Positions 33,757-42,854 of a DNA stretch of 64,000 bases are shown here, piece after piece. Location of the stretch: NCBI RefSeq assembly GCF_000009905.1, contig NC_006177.1, positions 2,170,001-2,234,000 on the forward strand, read 5' to 3'. A program made the position numbers and the translations under genes. The notes under the pieces were generated by a model that searched no databases, was not told the DNA's origin, and saw only the letters and a list, made by a program, of their open reading frames with translations. The stretch is from Symbiobacterium thermophilum IAM 14863. Lineage in GTDB: Bacteria > Bacillota > Sulfobacillia > Symbiobacteriales > Symbiobacteriaceae. Each line of letters starts with the position of its first letter. Within the stretch, counting starts at the first letter, position 1.

Positions 33757-35277
33757 CTAATCGGCCGTGCTCGCCTGCGGCGCCTTCTCGGGTGCAAACC
33801 GCAGATTGGGCAGCAGCAACGCCGCGGCCAGGCTGAGCACGGCGGCCAGGAGCATCACCAGGTGGACGTTGCGGAGTGCGTCCGCCAGCGCCTCCTGCAT
33901 CGCCGCCTGCAGCTCCGGGCCGAGGGCCGCGCGCTGCGCGGGATCCAGGAGCCGGTTGGCCCACTGGCCCGCCTCGGCGGCCGTCCTCGCCGCCACGCCG
34001 GGGATCCGCTGCAGCCGGCCCAGCAGGTCCAGGTTCATCACGCCGCCCATCGCCGAGACCCAGATCATGCCGCCCAGGGTGCGGATGAACTGGAACGAGG
34101 CCGTGGCGACCCCCCGCTGAGCCCAGTCGACCGAGGACTGGATCCCCAGGATGAAGGCCAGGGTGGAGAAGCCCATCCCGGCGCCGATCACGAACGTCAC
34201 CAGGGCCAGCAACACCTCGGGGATCTCGGCCATGGTCCGCGCCAGGGCCACCAGCGCGGCAGAGCCGGCGACGTTGAGGCCGAGCCCCAACAGGGCCGAG
34301 GGGCGCACACCCATGCGCACGATCAGCCGGCTGCCCAGCACGGCCGCCAGCGGCCAGCCGATGGAGAGCCAGAGCAGCGAGGCCCCGGAGCGGGTGGCGG
34401 AGTAGCCCTGCACCCCCTGCGCCCAGATGGGCAGGTAGACGGAGGTGCCGTACATCACGCCGCCCACCATGAGCGACGAGAGGTTCCCCCAGCCGATGAC
34501 GGGGATCCGGAACAGCCGCAGGGGCAGGATCGGGTCCAGGGCGCGCCCCTGCGTCCAGAGGAAGAGCAGGAGCAGCACGGCGGCGCCGCCGGCCATCCCG
34601 AGGATCTGGGGCGACCCCCAGGGCAGCTGGCTGCCACCGGTGAGCAGCACGAGCAGGAGCAGGGTCATGCCGCCCGTGAGCGTCACCGCTCCCAGGTAGT
34701 CGACCCGGGCCTTCCGCCGCTGGACCCGCTCGTCGAAGTGGCGCCAGACCATATACAGGGCCAGGGCGCCCAGGGGCAGGTTGATGTAGAAGAGGTAGCG
34801 CCACGAGAGGTAGTCGACCATCAGCCCGCCCACCAGCGGTCCCGCCAGGGCGGAGAAGCCCCAGACGGCGGAGAACCACCCCTGCACCTTCGCCCGCTCC
34901 GCCGGGGTGAAGATGTCGCCCAGGATCGTCTGCACGGTGGGTTGCATCGCGCCGGCCCCCAACCCCTGCAGGGCGCGGAACAGGATCAGGGCCTCCATCG
35001 ACGGTGCCGCGCCGCAGAGCGCCGAGCCGATCACGAAGATGACCGCGCCGATGGTGAACGTTCTCTTCCGTCCAATGATGTCCGCCAGCTTGCCGTAGAC
35101 CGGCATCGTCGCGGTGGAGGTGAGCATGTAGGCCGAAACGAGCCAGGTAAGCATCGAGAAGCCGCCCAGGGATCCGACGATCCGGGGCATCGCCGTGTCG
35201 ACGATGGTGACGTCGACGGCGGTAAGAAAGCTCGCCAGCATCAGGGCGAACACAGTTAACATCCGACGGTCACGCAC
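33757..35277 (-). CDS. MFS drug exporter of the DHA2 (EmrB/QacA) family
   Basis: This 506-residue protein has 14 predicted membrane helices, the hallmark of the DHA2 group. Motif A reads GKLADIIGRKRTF and the N-terminal motif D1 SFLTAVDVTIVDTAMPRI. The motif C region ALQGLGAGAMQPTVQTILGD is also clear. It should use the proton gradient to expel hydrophobic compounds. No linked regulator is present, but a structured leader lies upstream at 35305-35378. Confidence 0.92.
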   Translation of the reverse strand: MRDRRMLTVFALMLASFLTAVDVTIVDTAMPRIVGSLGGFSMLTWLVSAYMLTSTATMPVYGKLADIIGRKRTFTIGAVIFVIGSALCGAAPSMEALILFRALQGLGAGAMQPTVQTILGDIFTPAERAKVQGWFSAVWGFSALAGPLVGGLMVDYLSWRYLFYINLPLGALALYMVWRHFDERVQRRKARVDYLGAVTLTGGMTLLLLVLLTGGSQLPWGSPQILGMAGGAAVLLLLFLWTQGRALDPILPLRLFRIPVIGWGNLSSLMVGGVMYGTSVYLPIWAQGVQGYSATRSGASLLWLSIGWPLAAVLGSRLIVRMGVRPSALLGLGLNVAGSAALVALARTMAEIPEVLLALVTFVIGAGMGFSTLAFILGIQSSVDWAQRGVATASFQFIRTLGGMIWVSAMGGVMNLDLLGRLQRIPGVAARTAAEAGQWANRLLDPAQRAALGPELQAAMQEALADALRNVHLVMLLAAVLSLAAALLLPNLRFAPEKAPQASTAD

Positions 35278-35304
35278 GCGGGCACCCCTCCCCCTGCCCT
35301 TTGG

Positions 35305-35378
35305 GACGTGCCGCGATGGCGGCGCGCTACGGCCGCCCCTGGGGACACAGGTTCCAATCCAAGCCGAGTCGGCACGTC
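35305..35378 (-). other. possible structured leader RNA of the MFS gene
   Basis: GACGTGCCG (35305-35313) pairs perfectly with CGGCACGTC (35370-35378), closing a 56-nt interior that contains a further GGCGGC/GCCGCC hairpin and a CCCC/GGGG hairpin. The closed element ends 28 nt before the MFS start. It looks like a three-way junction, but I do not recognise a known riboswitch. Confidence 0.3.
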
Positions 35379-35451
35379 ACGGCCGGTGTCACCGGGCGGA
35401 ACATCTCCGTCCCCTGTCCTGCGTATCGCTCACATGTGGGGGGATCGGGCC

Positions 35452-35610
35452 GTGCGCAACCGCACCGCCGGCTGGATGCTCTTCTCCAGTGCGTGCCTGC
35501 TGCTGGGGCTCTCCCTGCAGCCCGTTTCGCCTAATGCGGTCCTCGTCGGGTTCTTCGCAGGGTTTGCCTGTGCACTGGCAGCCGTCGTCAGCTACTTGTT
35601 GGGATACTGA
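35452..35610 (+). CDS. small two-helix membrane protein
   Basis: A GTG at 35452 follows GGGGGGA; an ATG at 35434 has no ribosome site. The 52 residues hold two membrane helices (GWMLFSSACLLLGLSLQPV and AVLVGFFAGFACALAAVVSY) with a short loop and no charged tail. The family is not recognised. It ends just before a strong terminator. Confidence 0.6.
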   Translation: MRNRTAGWMLFSSACLLLGLSLQPVSPNAVLVGFFAGFACALAAVVSYLLGY

Positions 35611-35623
35611 ACGTCCGTGCAGA

Positions 35624-35662
35624 GATCGGCCCGCACTCACCGGATTGGAGTGCGGGCCGATC
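35624..35662. terminator. bidirectional terminator
   Basis: Perfect 15-bp arms (35624-35638 with 35648-35662) and a 9-nt loop lie between the small + strand gene and the convergent mtnA gene. Confidence 0.8.
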
Positions 35663-35745
35663 CCTTTGCCGGCTTCTTTGTGGTCTCGGAACGCCCCTTC
35701 CGCCTCCCGGACCCCTTCACGGCCCGGGAACCGGGCCGCCGCCGG

Positions 35746-36828
35746 TCACGCCCGGCGCTCCGCCTCCTCTTTCCGCCGGAACAGCTCCTTCAAGGACTCG
35801 GTGTACGGCGGCCGGGCGATTCCGTACTCGGTGATGATCGCCGTGATCAAGTCGGCATCGGTGACGTCGAAGGCCGGGTTGTAGACCTTTACGCCCTCCG
35901 GCGCCATCCGCTTCGCGTACCACTGTTCGGTCACCTCTTCAGGCCGGCGCTCCTCGATGACAATGTCGGCGCCGGTGGGGCATCTCAGGTCGATCGTCGA
36001 GGTGGGTGCGCACACGTAGAACGGGATGCCGTAGTGCCTGGCCAGGATCGCCACGCCGGAGGTGCCGATCTTGTTAGCGGTGTCGCCGTTGGCGGCCACC
36101 CGGTCGCAGCCGACGAAGACCGCGTCCACCCAGCCGTTCTTCATCACCGCGGAGGCCATGTTATCGCAGATCAGGGTCACGTCGACCCCGGCCTGCATCA
36201 GTTCGTAGGCGGTGAGCCGGGCGCCCTGCAGCAGGGGCCGCGTCTCGTCCGCGAACACCCGGAAGTTGTACCCCCGCTCCTGGCCCAGGTAGATCGGCGC
36301 CAGGGCGGTGCCGTAGGCTGCCGTAGCCAGCGCGCCCGCGTTGCAGTGGGTGAGAATCCCCATACCGGGCTTCAGCAGCGAGAGGGCGTACTCGCCGATG
36401 GTGCGGTTGGCCCGGGCGTCCTCCTCCCGGATCGCCTCCGCCTCGGCCCGCAGGGCCTCCTTGATCTCCGGGATCGGCCGGTCCCGATGGCGCAAGAGAC
36501 ACGCCTCCATCCGGTCCAGGGCCCAGAAGAGGTTCACCGCCGTCGGGCGGGCGGAGGCGAGATACGCCTTCACCTGCCGGAACTCGTGGTAGAAGTCCTC
36601 GAAATCGGCCGCCTCTGACCCCTTCACCCCCAGGTAAAGCCCCATGGCCGCGGCGATGCCGATGGCGGGGGCCCCACGCACCCGCAGCGACCGGATGGCC
36701 TCCCACGTCTCCTCCGGCGTGGTGAGCCGCAAGTACCGGGTCTCGTTGGGAATCAGGGTCTGGTCCACAATCACCAGGGCGCTGCCCGCGTCATCCAGCG
36801 CCACCGGCTCGATCTGCTTGGGCATCAT
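35746..36828 (-). CDS. mtnA: methylthioribose-1-phosphate isomerase
   Basis: MtnA isomerises methylthioribose 1-phosphate to methylthioribulose 1-phosphate in methionine salvage. The 360-residue sequence is standard length. Hallmarks are [17 protein letters not shown], the catalytic Cys in [11 protein letters not shown], and the catalytic Asp in [20 protein letters not shown]. Nothing else of the salvage pathway is in the window, and no S-box (SAM-I) riboswitch is visible in the leader. The ATG has AAAGGGGAG upstream. Confidence 0.95.
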   Translation of the reverse strand: MMPKQIEPVALDDAGSALVIVDQTLIPNETRYLRLTTPEETWEAIRSLRVRGAPAIGIAAAMGLYLGVKGSEAADFEDFYHEFRQVKAYLASARPTAVNLFWALDRMEACLLRHRDRPIPEIKEALRAEAEAIREEDARANRTIGEYALSLLKPGMGILTHCNAGALATAAYGTALAPIYLGQERGYNFRVFADETRPLLQGARLTAYELMQAGVDVTLICDNMASAVMKNGWVDAVFVGCDRVAANGDTANKIGTSGVAILARHYGIPFYVCAPTSTIDLRCPTGADIVIEERRPEEVTEQWYAKRMAPEGVKVYNPAFDVTDADLITAIITEYGIARPPYTESLKELFRRKEEAERRA

Positions 36829-37242
36829 CGCACCAGTTCTCCCCTTTCTCCGTCGCGGCCGCCCCGTTCAGCCACCTCCGGGGGGCGGCAGCCCGGCGCA
36901 TGGCCGGGCCGCCCGCCGGCCGTGTCACACGCAACACCATCGTACCATACCCGCGGCCTGGCGCCGACGGGTCGTTGCCCCCCCAATCCCCCGGCTCACC
37001 GGCCGTCGCCGGGCCTGGTGCAAGACCTGTCCGCTCCCGCTGCCGTCCACCGTTCGTCAAATAGATCGGATCTTCAGAATCCACAGGCTGGCGCAACACC
37101 CATGGCCGGACGCCGACCAGCCGGCCTTTCGTGGTGTCCAGGGCATGGGCCCGCCACCGGCGGGATGCCAAGGAGCGCTTCCCCCGACGCAGCGCCGGCC
37201 GGTCGGTCCGATTCAATCACGGCGCCTCACGGAGGTGGGAGC
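36829..37242. other. intergenic region upstream of mtnA, no gene supported
   Basis: The 414 nt contain a possible extended -10 for mtnA on the minus strand (TACGAT at 36944-36939 after TATGG) without a good -35. GC-rich hairpins occur near 36860-36920. Short open frames are present on both strands but have no ribosome sites or protein-like composition. Confidence 0.4.
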
Positions 37243-37628
37243 ATGCGACGACACTTCACCGTGGCCATGGCGGCGCTTCTCGCCCTGATCACCGGGCTCG
37301 GCCTCGCCGCCGGACCCGTAACGGAACCCGGCTCTGCCCGCCGGACGGGACAGGTGCAGGATGGGACCACCGCAGCCTCTGCGACCTGGCCGCGGACCCT
37401 GAGGGGGTCGTCCTCACCTTCTCCTTCCCGTCCGGGACCCCTGTGGAGGCCGTGCGGGCTGCGCTGCAGCTGGAGGGCGAGGAACCGCTCCTCGCCGAGG
37501 TCGTCCTGGGGCCCCGTCCATCCCCCGCCCTCCCCGGTCCGGCGCAGCGCGCAGGACCAACCCGCGTCCGGGCGGCGCCCCACCCAGGGCGACACCCCTC
37601 CTTCCGCCACGCCATAGACTGGCGGTGA
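37243..37628 (+). pseudogene. secreted-protein gene with frameshift
   Basis: An ATG at 37243 with GGAGGT upstream starts a clean signal peptide (MAALLALITGLGLAAG core). About 35 codons on, this frame becomes nonsense-like (Ser/Arg/Pro-rich), while the +1 frame takes over with plausible protein: CDLAADPEGVVLTFSFPSGT and EAVRAALQLEGEEPLLAEVV. A one-base indel around 37349-37362 would join them. Two stacked coding-like frames and a proper start suggest a recent frameshift or an assembly error. Confidence 0.5.
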
Positions 37629-37652
37629 ACGTACTTCCGAAGGAGGATACCC

Positions 37653-38660
37653 ATGCAACTGCCGCCCTGGTTCATGCCGGGCTGGCCCGTGCCCCTCGCG
37701 CAACGACCGCCCTGGGGACGGCCAGATTGGAACAACAACGACTGGAACGACCGGGACGATGACGACCGGGACGACGGGCGCGACGTGGAGTGGAACCTGC
37801 GGCAGGAGGGCGGACCCCTCAGCCGAACCGGCTGGTCCAACTGGCGACGCATCGGCGCCGGGACCACCCTGGACTCCCCCGCCCCCGCCACCTACCAAAA
37901 CGACCTCCACCTGTTCGTCCGCGGCACTGACAGCGGCATCTACTGGAACCGGATGAGCCGTCGCACCGGCTGGGGCGAGTGGTGGGAGGTGCCCGGCCAG
38001 GGCCGGACGCCCAGCGCACCCGCCGCCACCGCGTACCGGGGTTCCCTCCACCTCTTCGTGCGGGGCACCGACAACCGCATCTACCAGAACCGGCTGACCG
38101 GCAACCGCTGGAGCCGCTGGACCGAGGTGCCCGGCGGCGGGCTCACCACCAGCAGCCCCGCCGTGACCGTGCACCAGGGCGCGCTCTACCTGGCGGTGCG
38201 GGGCACCGACAACGCCGTGTACGTACAGCGTTATGACGGTCAGTGGCAAGGCTGGCAGCGGGTGCCGACGGGGGCTACCTCCGATGCCCCGGCCATCGTG
38301 TCGTACATGGGCGCCCTGTGGCTCTTCGTGCGGGGCACCGACAACCGCATCTACTACGCCGTGATGCGCGCCCCGAACCAGTGGTCCGGCTGGACCGAGG
38401 TGCCGGGCGGGGGGCTCACCCCCAGCGGCCCCGGCGCCGTCGTCTACCGGGGCAACCTCTACGTGGTGGTGCGGGGCACCAACGACGGCATCTACCTGAA
38501 CGTGCGCGACCCCAGGGGCCAGTGGTCCGGCTGGACCGAGGTGCCCGGCCAGGGGCGCACGCCCAGCGGGCCCAGCGGGGTCCGGTTCGCCGACCGGCTG
38601 TACCTGTTCGTGCGGGGCACGGACAACGGCATCTACACCACCGTGCGGACGCGGCGGTAG
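37653..38660 (+). CDS. six-bladed beta-propeller, lectin-like repeat protein
   Basis: The 335-residue protein has an Asp/Asn-rich N-terminal segment (DWNDRDDDDRDDGRD) and then six repeats of about 46 residues. Each has the core L-x-LFVRGTDN-x-IY followed by WSGWTEVPGGG and a P-A/G-V turn. The layout resembles PLL/AAL-type propellers that bind sugars such as fucose. No signal peptide is visible, so export, if any, would be unconventional. AAGGAGG lies 7 nt before the ATG. The repeats are very similar to each other, pointing to recent internal duplication. Confidence 0.82.
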   Translation: MQLPPWFMPGWPVPLAQRPPWGRPDWNNNDWNDRDDDDRDDGRDVEWNLRQEGGPLSRTGWSNWRRIGAGTTLDSPAPATYQNDLHLFVRGTDSGIYWNRMSRRTGWGEWWEVPGQGRTPSAPAATAYRGSLHLFVRGTDNRIYQNRLTGNRWSRWTEVPGGGLTTSSPAVTVHQGALYLAVRGTDNAVYVQRYDGQWQGWQRVPTGATSDAPAIVSYMGALWLFVRGTDNRIYYAVMRAPNQWSGWTEVPGGGLTPSGPGAVVYRGNLYVVVRGTNDGIYLNVRDPRGQWSGWTEVPGQGRTPSGPSGVRFADRLYLFVRGTDNGIYTTVRTRR

Positions 38661-38680
38661 CCGCTGCCGCGCCACAGCAC

Positions 38681-38712
38681 GCCGCCGCTCGGGCAACGGC
38701 CCGGGCGGCGGC
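38681..38712 (+). terminator. terminator after the propeller gene
   Basis: A 14-bp stem with one wobble (38681-38694 with 38699-38712) and a 4-nt loop is followed by TGCTTT. Confidence 0.7.
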
Positions 38713-38858
38713 TGCTTTCCGCCGTCCCGGGCTGTCGCGCGGCCGTGCGGGCACGCCGATGCAGGTCACCTCGGGACCGCGGGCGAATCACCGGGGTGGA
38801 GCGCGACCAGCCTGCTGCGTGCCGGGCCGGCACGACGGCTTCTCCGGAGGTGGCGAAG

Positions 38859-39209
38859 ATGCGGAAGGCGATCCTGTTCCTGGCCGCGCTGGCGGCGGTG
38901 CTGGGCGGCGTCTGGCTGTACCCGGTGGGCGGGCGCATCTGGACCGCCACGCAGGTCTCGGGCGTCGCCCTCGTACGGGAGGGCCGGCGGGCGGAGCTCT
39001 CGAATCCCGCGGCGCTCCCGCATGCCGCCCAGGACGCGCTGCTGGCGGCGCGGCTCGACCGGTTCCGCCGGCTTGCGCCCGCGCTGAGGGGAGGACCGTG
39101 CGTGCCGCTGGACCTCGCCCTGCGCAAGGGAAACGTATGGGTAAACGTGTCGCTCAAGTGCACGGACGGGCTGACGTTCGATGACATCGACCGGGACGCC
39201 TGGCGATAA
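38859..39209 (+). CDS. small membrane-anchored protein
   Basis: The 116-residue product begins with a membrane helix ([17 protein letters not shown]) and continues as a small outer domain with two cysteines (PCVPLDLAL and LKCTDGL) that could form a disulfide. GGAGGT is 7 nt upstream of the ATG. The family is not recognised. It lies alone between the propeller and the AraC regulator genes. Confidence 0.65.
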   Translation: MRKAILFLAALAAVLGGVWLYPVGGRIWTATQVSGVALVREGRRAELSNPAALPHAAQDALLAARLDRFRRLAPALRGGPCVPLDLALRKGNVWVNVSLKCTDGLTFDDIDRDAWR

Positions 39210-39450
39210 CCGCTGCACCCCGCGTCACTGCAGTTCCCGAGGCGGCCGTTGTCGTGGGGGTCGAACCGGCCGCGCCCAAGGCACCGGACGCGCCATGCAC
39301 ACCAAGTCGCCTGACGCTCCGGCACACACTGCATGTCACCCGGTGCCGCGGCGTGGCAAGCCCTCCCGGCTACCCTGCAATCGTTGCACCGGAACCGTCG
39401 GGCGGCCGCGCGGCTCACCTGTTATGGTTGGACACGAGGGAGGTCATGAC

Positions 39451-40314
39451 GTGAATCCGCTGCACGACCTGAACGGCGCCCTGGACTATATCGAGGCGCA
39501 CCTGGACGGCGAGGTGGACATCCGGGCCGCGGCCCGCATCGCCGGCTGCTCGGAATACCATTTCCGCCGGATGTTCGCCACCCTGGCCGGAATGCCGATC
39601 TCGGCATATGTCCGCCGCAGGCGGCTCACGCTCGCCGCACAGGAGCTGACCGCCGGCGCCCGGGTGACCGACGTGGCCCTGAAGTACGGCTACGACTCGC
39701 CCGACGCCTTCGCCCGCGCCTTCCAGGCGGAACACGGCTTCCCGCCGTCGCAGGCGCGGCTTCCGGGACGTGCGCTGAACGCCTTTTCCCGCATGGCCTT
39801 CCAACTGACCATCCGAGGGGGCACAGACATGCGCTACCGCATCGTGGAGAAGGAACCCTTCCGCATCGTGGGCATCATGCGCCGCGTCCGCCTGCAGTAT
39901 GAGGGGGTCAACCCCGAGATTGCCGCCATGTGGAAGGACCTGGGCATGGAGCAGATCCAAGAGCTAATCGCCCTGTCCAACGTCGAGCCCAAGGGCATCA
40001 TTCAGGCCTCGCTGAACTTCTCGGAGGGCCGGGCGGACGGCGGGTCGCTGGAGCACTGGGTCGGCGCGGCCACGGACCAGCCCTGCCCGCCCGGCTTCCA
40101 GGCGCTCGAGGTGCCCGCGCTGACGTGGGCCGTGTTCGAGTCGGTCGGCCCGTTCCCAGAGACCCTGCAGAGCACGTGGGCCCGCATCTACGCCGAATGG
40201 TTCCCCTCCTCCGGATACCAGGCGGCGGAAGGGCCCGAGATCCTGTGGAACGAGACCGACGACGTCTCCTCGCCGGAGTTCCGCAGCGAGATCTGGATCC
40301 CCGTCAGGCGCTGA
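39451..40314 (+). CDS. AraC-family regulator with GyrI-like ligand domain
   Basis: The 287-residue protein has the double helix-turn-helix of AraC members ([19 protein letters not shown] and [20 protein letters not shown]) in residues 1-110, followed by a GyrI-like small-molecule domain ([19 protein letters not shown] to the C-terminal EIWIPVRR). This is the order found in Rob- and SoxS-related multidrug sensors such as YdeE-type proteins. The GTG at 39451 is chosen for its GGGAGGT site. The target genes are not evident. Confidence 0.92.
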   Translation: MNPLHDLNGALDYIEAHLDGEVDIRAAARIAGCSEYHFRRMFATLAGMPISAYVRRRRLTLAAQELTAGARVTDVALKYGYDSPDAFARAFQAEHGFPPSQARLPGRALNAFSRMAFQLTIRGGTDMRYRIVEKEPFRIVGIMRRVRLQYEGVNPEIAAMWKDLGMEQIQELIALSNVEPKGIIQASLNFSEGRADGGSLEHWVGAATDQPCPPGFQALEVPALTWAVFESVGPFPETLQSTWARIYAEWFPSSGYQAAEGPEILWNETDDVSSPEFRSEIWIPVRR

Positions 40315-40383
40315 CGGCTACGGCGACGGAGCTGGTCTAGGGCCGCATCATGCCCCAGGCCGCTCCGTCGGGCGTGGAAGGTT

Positions 40384-40415
40384 GCAGCCGCCACCCCTTT
40401 CGGGGCGGCGGCTGC
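40384..40415. terminator. hairpin in the 40315-40717 gap
   Basis: GCAGCCGCC (40384-40392) pairs with 40407-40415, and an inner CCCC/GGGG stem extends the hairpin. It lies between the convergent AraC and ABC permease genes and lacks a T-tract. The rest of the 400-nt gap holds no gene I can support. Confidence 0.55.
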
Positions 40416-40717
40416 GCTCATCGATGTCACCGACCGGAACCTTCCGACGCCGGCCGGTCTGCGCTGGCTGACACCTGCATGGCGCGTGCTTGGTCGTCGT
40501 CAAGGAATGGCAGTCGGCCGTCTGCCGCCAGACGTCGAAGCGGCACGCCGACGCCCACACGCTGCCACCGTCCGGTCCGCCCCTGCATGCGTCGCCGCGT
40601 CTGAGCCGCACACGACCAGCCACGGCCGGGGCGCCATCCGCCCGTTCCCGGCGCTGGTCACCGGCGAACGCCCCAGGGTCGCCGTGCTGAACCCCGAGAC
40701 CGGGCAGGCGCAGGACC

Positions 40718-41455
40718 CTACGCCCTGCGCATGAGCCGGGCGTCTGGATCCCACCGGAAGGTCGCGACAGCCACCAGAAGGATCGCGGCCGTGAAGCCGC
40801 ACAGGATCGCCAGCGGCCGGATCATGGCGACCGGGTCGACAGCAGCGGCCGCCTGCAGGGCGGCGACCAGGTGGCGGAGCGGCATGGCCTCCGAGAGCAG
40901 CTGAACCCAGCGGGGTGCGCCCTCCAGGCTGTAGAAGACCGGGCTGGCGCAGGTCATGGGCAGGACGAAAAGGTTGTTGATCCCCGCCACCTGCGTCTCC
41001 GTGTTGCCCAGGTTGCCCAGGATGAACCCCAGCGCCGTGAAGCACACGGTGCCCAGCGCCAGCGCCGGAAGCATGAGCAGCAGGCCGGCGGGGGCGATAC
41101 CCGCGCCCAGGAACAGGGCGCCGCCCACGTAGACGAAGAGCGCGCAGACCAGGGCGATCAGCCCCCGGGCGGCCGTCAGGGCCGACACGAACGCGCCGGT
41201 GGGAAACGGCGTGGCCCGCAGCAGCTTGTACACGCCGCGCTGCCGCTGCCGCATGACCTCGAACCCGGTGCCACTCATGGTGAAGAAGAACCCGCCCAGT
41301 GCGGTCACCCCCACCAGCAGGTGCCGGCGGTAGCCCGGATCCTCGAAGAAATAGGCGAGCACCGCCAGGGCGGCCGCGGGGAAGATGAGGGCGTAGAACA
41401 GGGAGATCCGGTCCCGCAACGCGCCGGAAAGGAGTCCCCGGAAGACGATCCACAT
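40718..41455 (-). CDS. ABC-2 type exporter permease
   Basis: This 245-residue protein has six membrane helices in the ABC-2 layout, with the amphipathic coupling segment GTGFEVMRQRQRGVYKLLRATPF in the first cytoplasmic loop. It follows its ATPase after 2 nt and is the last gene of a padR-ATPase-permease operon. The substrate is probably a hydrophobic compound or peptide, judged from the PadR control. Confidence 0.9.
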   Translation of the reverse strand: MWIVFRGLLSGALRDRISLFYALIFPAAALAVLAYFFEDPGYRRHLLVGVTALGGFFFTMSGTGFEVMRQRQRGVYKLLRATPFPTGAFVSALTAARGLIALVCALFVYVGGALFLGAGIAPAGLLLMLPALALGTVCFTALGFILGNLGNTETQVAGINNLFVLPMTCASPVFYSLEGAPRWVQLLSEAMPLRHLVAALQAAAAVDPVAMIRPLAILCGFTAAILLVAVATFRWDPDARLMRRA

Positions 41456-41457
41456 CG

Positions 41458-42165
41458 CTACACCGCCTCCTCCGCGGTCAGGTTGAGGTAGAGCTCATCC
41501 AGGCTGGCGGCGCCGTGGCGCTCCAGCAGCTCCTGCGGGGCGCCCTCGGCCCACACCCGGCCGTTCACGATCAGCACGACCCGGTCGGCCAGCCTGCCCA
41601 CCTCCTCCATGTCGTGGGAGGTGAAGACCACCGCCGTGCCGCCCTGGGCCAGTTCCCGGATGAGGGTGCGGATCTCGTGGCGCGCCCGGGGATCGAGCGC
41701 CGCCGTGGGTTCGTCCAGGAACAACGCCCGCGGCTGGTGCACGAGGGCAACCGCGATGGCCAGCCGCTTCTGCTCCCCGCCCGACAGGCGGGAGGCCTCT
41801 GTGCGGGCCGCGTGCTGGAGCCGGCACCGGACCAGCAGTTCATCGGTCTCCGCCCGACTCAGCCGCCGCCCGTAGAAGGCGGCAAAGACCCGCAGGTTTT
41901 CGGCCGCGGTCAGCCCGGGAAAGAACGGGGTGGACTGGAGCTGGACCCCGATCTCCCGTCGGGGTTCGGCGCACCCATAGCGCACCTCGCCGCCGTCCCG
42001 GCTTCGCAGCCTCAGGATCATCTCCAGGGTGGTGGACTTGCCGGCGCCGTTGGGGCCGATCACAGCCACCACCTCCCCCGGCGCCACCGACAGGCTGACG
42101 TCGCTCACGGCGATGCGGTCGCGGTACCGCTTCACCAGGTTCCGGGCATCGATGAGAAGCGTCAT
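41458..42165 (-). CDS. ABC exporter ATP-binding protein
   Basis: The 235-residue ATPase has Walker A GPNGAGKSTT, Q-loop VQLQSTPFFPGLT, signature LSGGEQKRL, Walker B ALFLDEPTAALD and H-loop TSHDMEE. It matches the DrrA/CcmA-type group that pairs with ABC-2 permeases. The ATG at 42165 has GGGGGAG upstream and lies 17 nt after padR. Confidence 0.95.
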   Translation of the reverse strand: MTLLIDARNLVKRYRDRIAVSDVSLSVAPGEVVAVIGPNGAGKSTTLEMILRLRSRDGGEVRYGCAEPRREIGVQLQSTPFFPGLTAAENLRVFAAFYGRRLSRAETDELLVRCRLQHAARTEASRLSGGEQKRLAIAVALVHQPRALFLDEPTAALDPRARHEIRTLIRELAQGGTAVVFTSHDMEEVGRLADRVVLIVNGRVWAEGAPQELLERHGAASLDELYLNLTAEEAV

Positions 42166-42182
42166 CCCCACTCCCCCTTCAA

Positions 42183-42725
42183 TCACTCGGACTCCGCAAA
42201 CTCCTCCAACAGGCGGCGCAGAAACCGGAGGTCCGCCTCCATATGCTCCCGCCCGTTGTCGAAGGCCGCCCGGATCGGCGGCGGGAGGTCGCCCACGGCC
42301 GCCGCCTTGGCCGCCCGGCCCTCCTCCCACTGCGCCAGCCGCTCCTCCAGCCGGGCGATCAGCTCCCGCAGCGCGGCCTGCAGATCGGCACGGGGCATGT
42401 CGTGGGCAAAAGAGAGAAGCAGATAGAAGTCCCCCGGCAGCGACCGGGGCACCTGGCTCCACGCCTCCCGCAGAACCCGCCGGTACTCGGCCCGGCCCGC
42501 GTCCGTGATCTCGAAGATGGCCTTGGTGCGCATGCCGGTCTGCTCGGTGCCGGCCAGCGCCACCAGCCCCTCGGCGGCCATCTTCTTCAGGGCGTGGTAG
42601 ATCGACCCGGGAAGGATGTCGGACCACTGGTCGATCCGGCTGACCTGGTGCAGCTGCTGGATCTCGTAGCCGGACATCGGTCGCTGGTTGAGCAACCCGA
42701 GGATGACGAGTCGGACCACGGGCAT
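42183..42725 (-). CDS. PadR-family transcriptional repressor
   Basis: The 180-residue protein has the PadR winged helix (VILGLLNQRPMSGYEIQQL, then ILPGSIYHALKKMAAEGLV) and a long C-terminal coiled coil for dimerisation (VirR-type). It is the first gene of the exporter operon, and a perfect palindrome overlaps its -10 region, so it is almost certainly autoregulated and released by an exporter substrate. Confidence 0.93.
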   Translation of the reverse strand: MPVVRLVILGLLNQRPMSGYEIQQLHQVSRIDQWSDILPGSIYHALKKMAAEGLVALAGTEQTGMRTKAIFEITDAGRAEYRRVLREAWSQVPRSLPGDFYLLLSFAHDMPRADLQAALRELIARLEERLAQWEEGRAAKAAAVGDLPPPIRAAFDNGREHMEADLRFLRRLLEEFAESE

Positions 42726-42740
42726 ACCCCCAAGGTTGTT

Positions 42741-42781
42741 TACTCAACGTTGAGTATATGAGCGCGACGGGTCCGTGTCAA
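42741..42781 (-). promoter_or_regulatory. promoter and operator of the padR-ABC operon
   Basis: On the minus strand TTGACA (42781-42776) and TATACT (42758-42753) are spaced by exactly 17 nt, a near-consensus sigmaA promoter. A 16-bp perfect palindrome, TACTCAACGTTGAGTA (42741-42756), overlaps the -10 element and the start site. It is the likely PadR operator. Confidence 0.85.
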
Positions 42782-42804
42782 GGGGCGGATCCGGCCGCAC
42801 GCGC

Positions 42805-42840
42805 GGAACCGCCCGGGGAGCGCTTCCCCGGGCGGGTTCC
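42805..42840 (-). terminator. terminator of the UPF0316 gene
   Basis: A stem of 11 perfect base pairs (42809-42819 with 42825-42835), extendable with GGAA/TTCC, and a 5-nt loop lies just after the UPF0316 stop on the minus strand. Confidence 0.7.
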
Positions 42841-42854
42841 CGCGCCCGATGCGA

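Noticed and set aside
35300-35380. tRNA gene (a GGTTCCAATCC stretch recalls a T-loop)
   Set aside because: The flanks cannot form a T-stem or an anticodon arm of proper length; the closing stem is 9 bp, not 7.
36829-37240. SAM-I riboswitch upstream of mtnA
   Set aside because: None of the conserved S-box core segments can be found on the minus strand.
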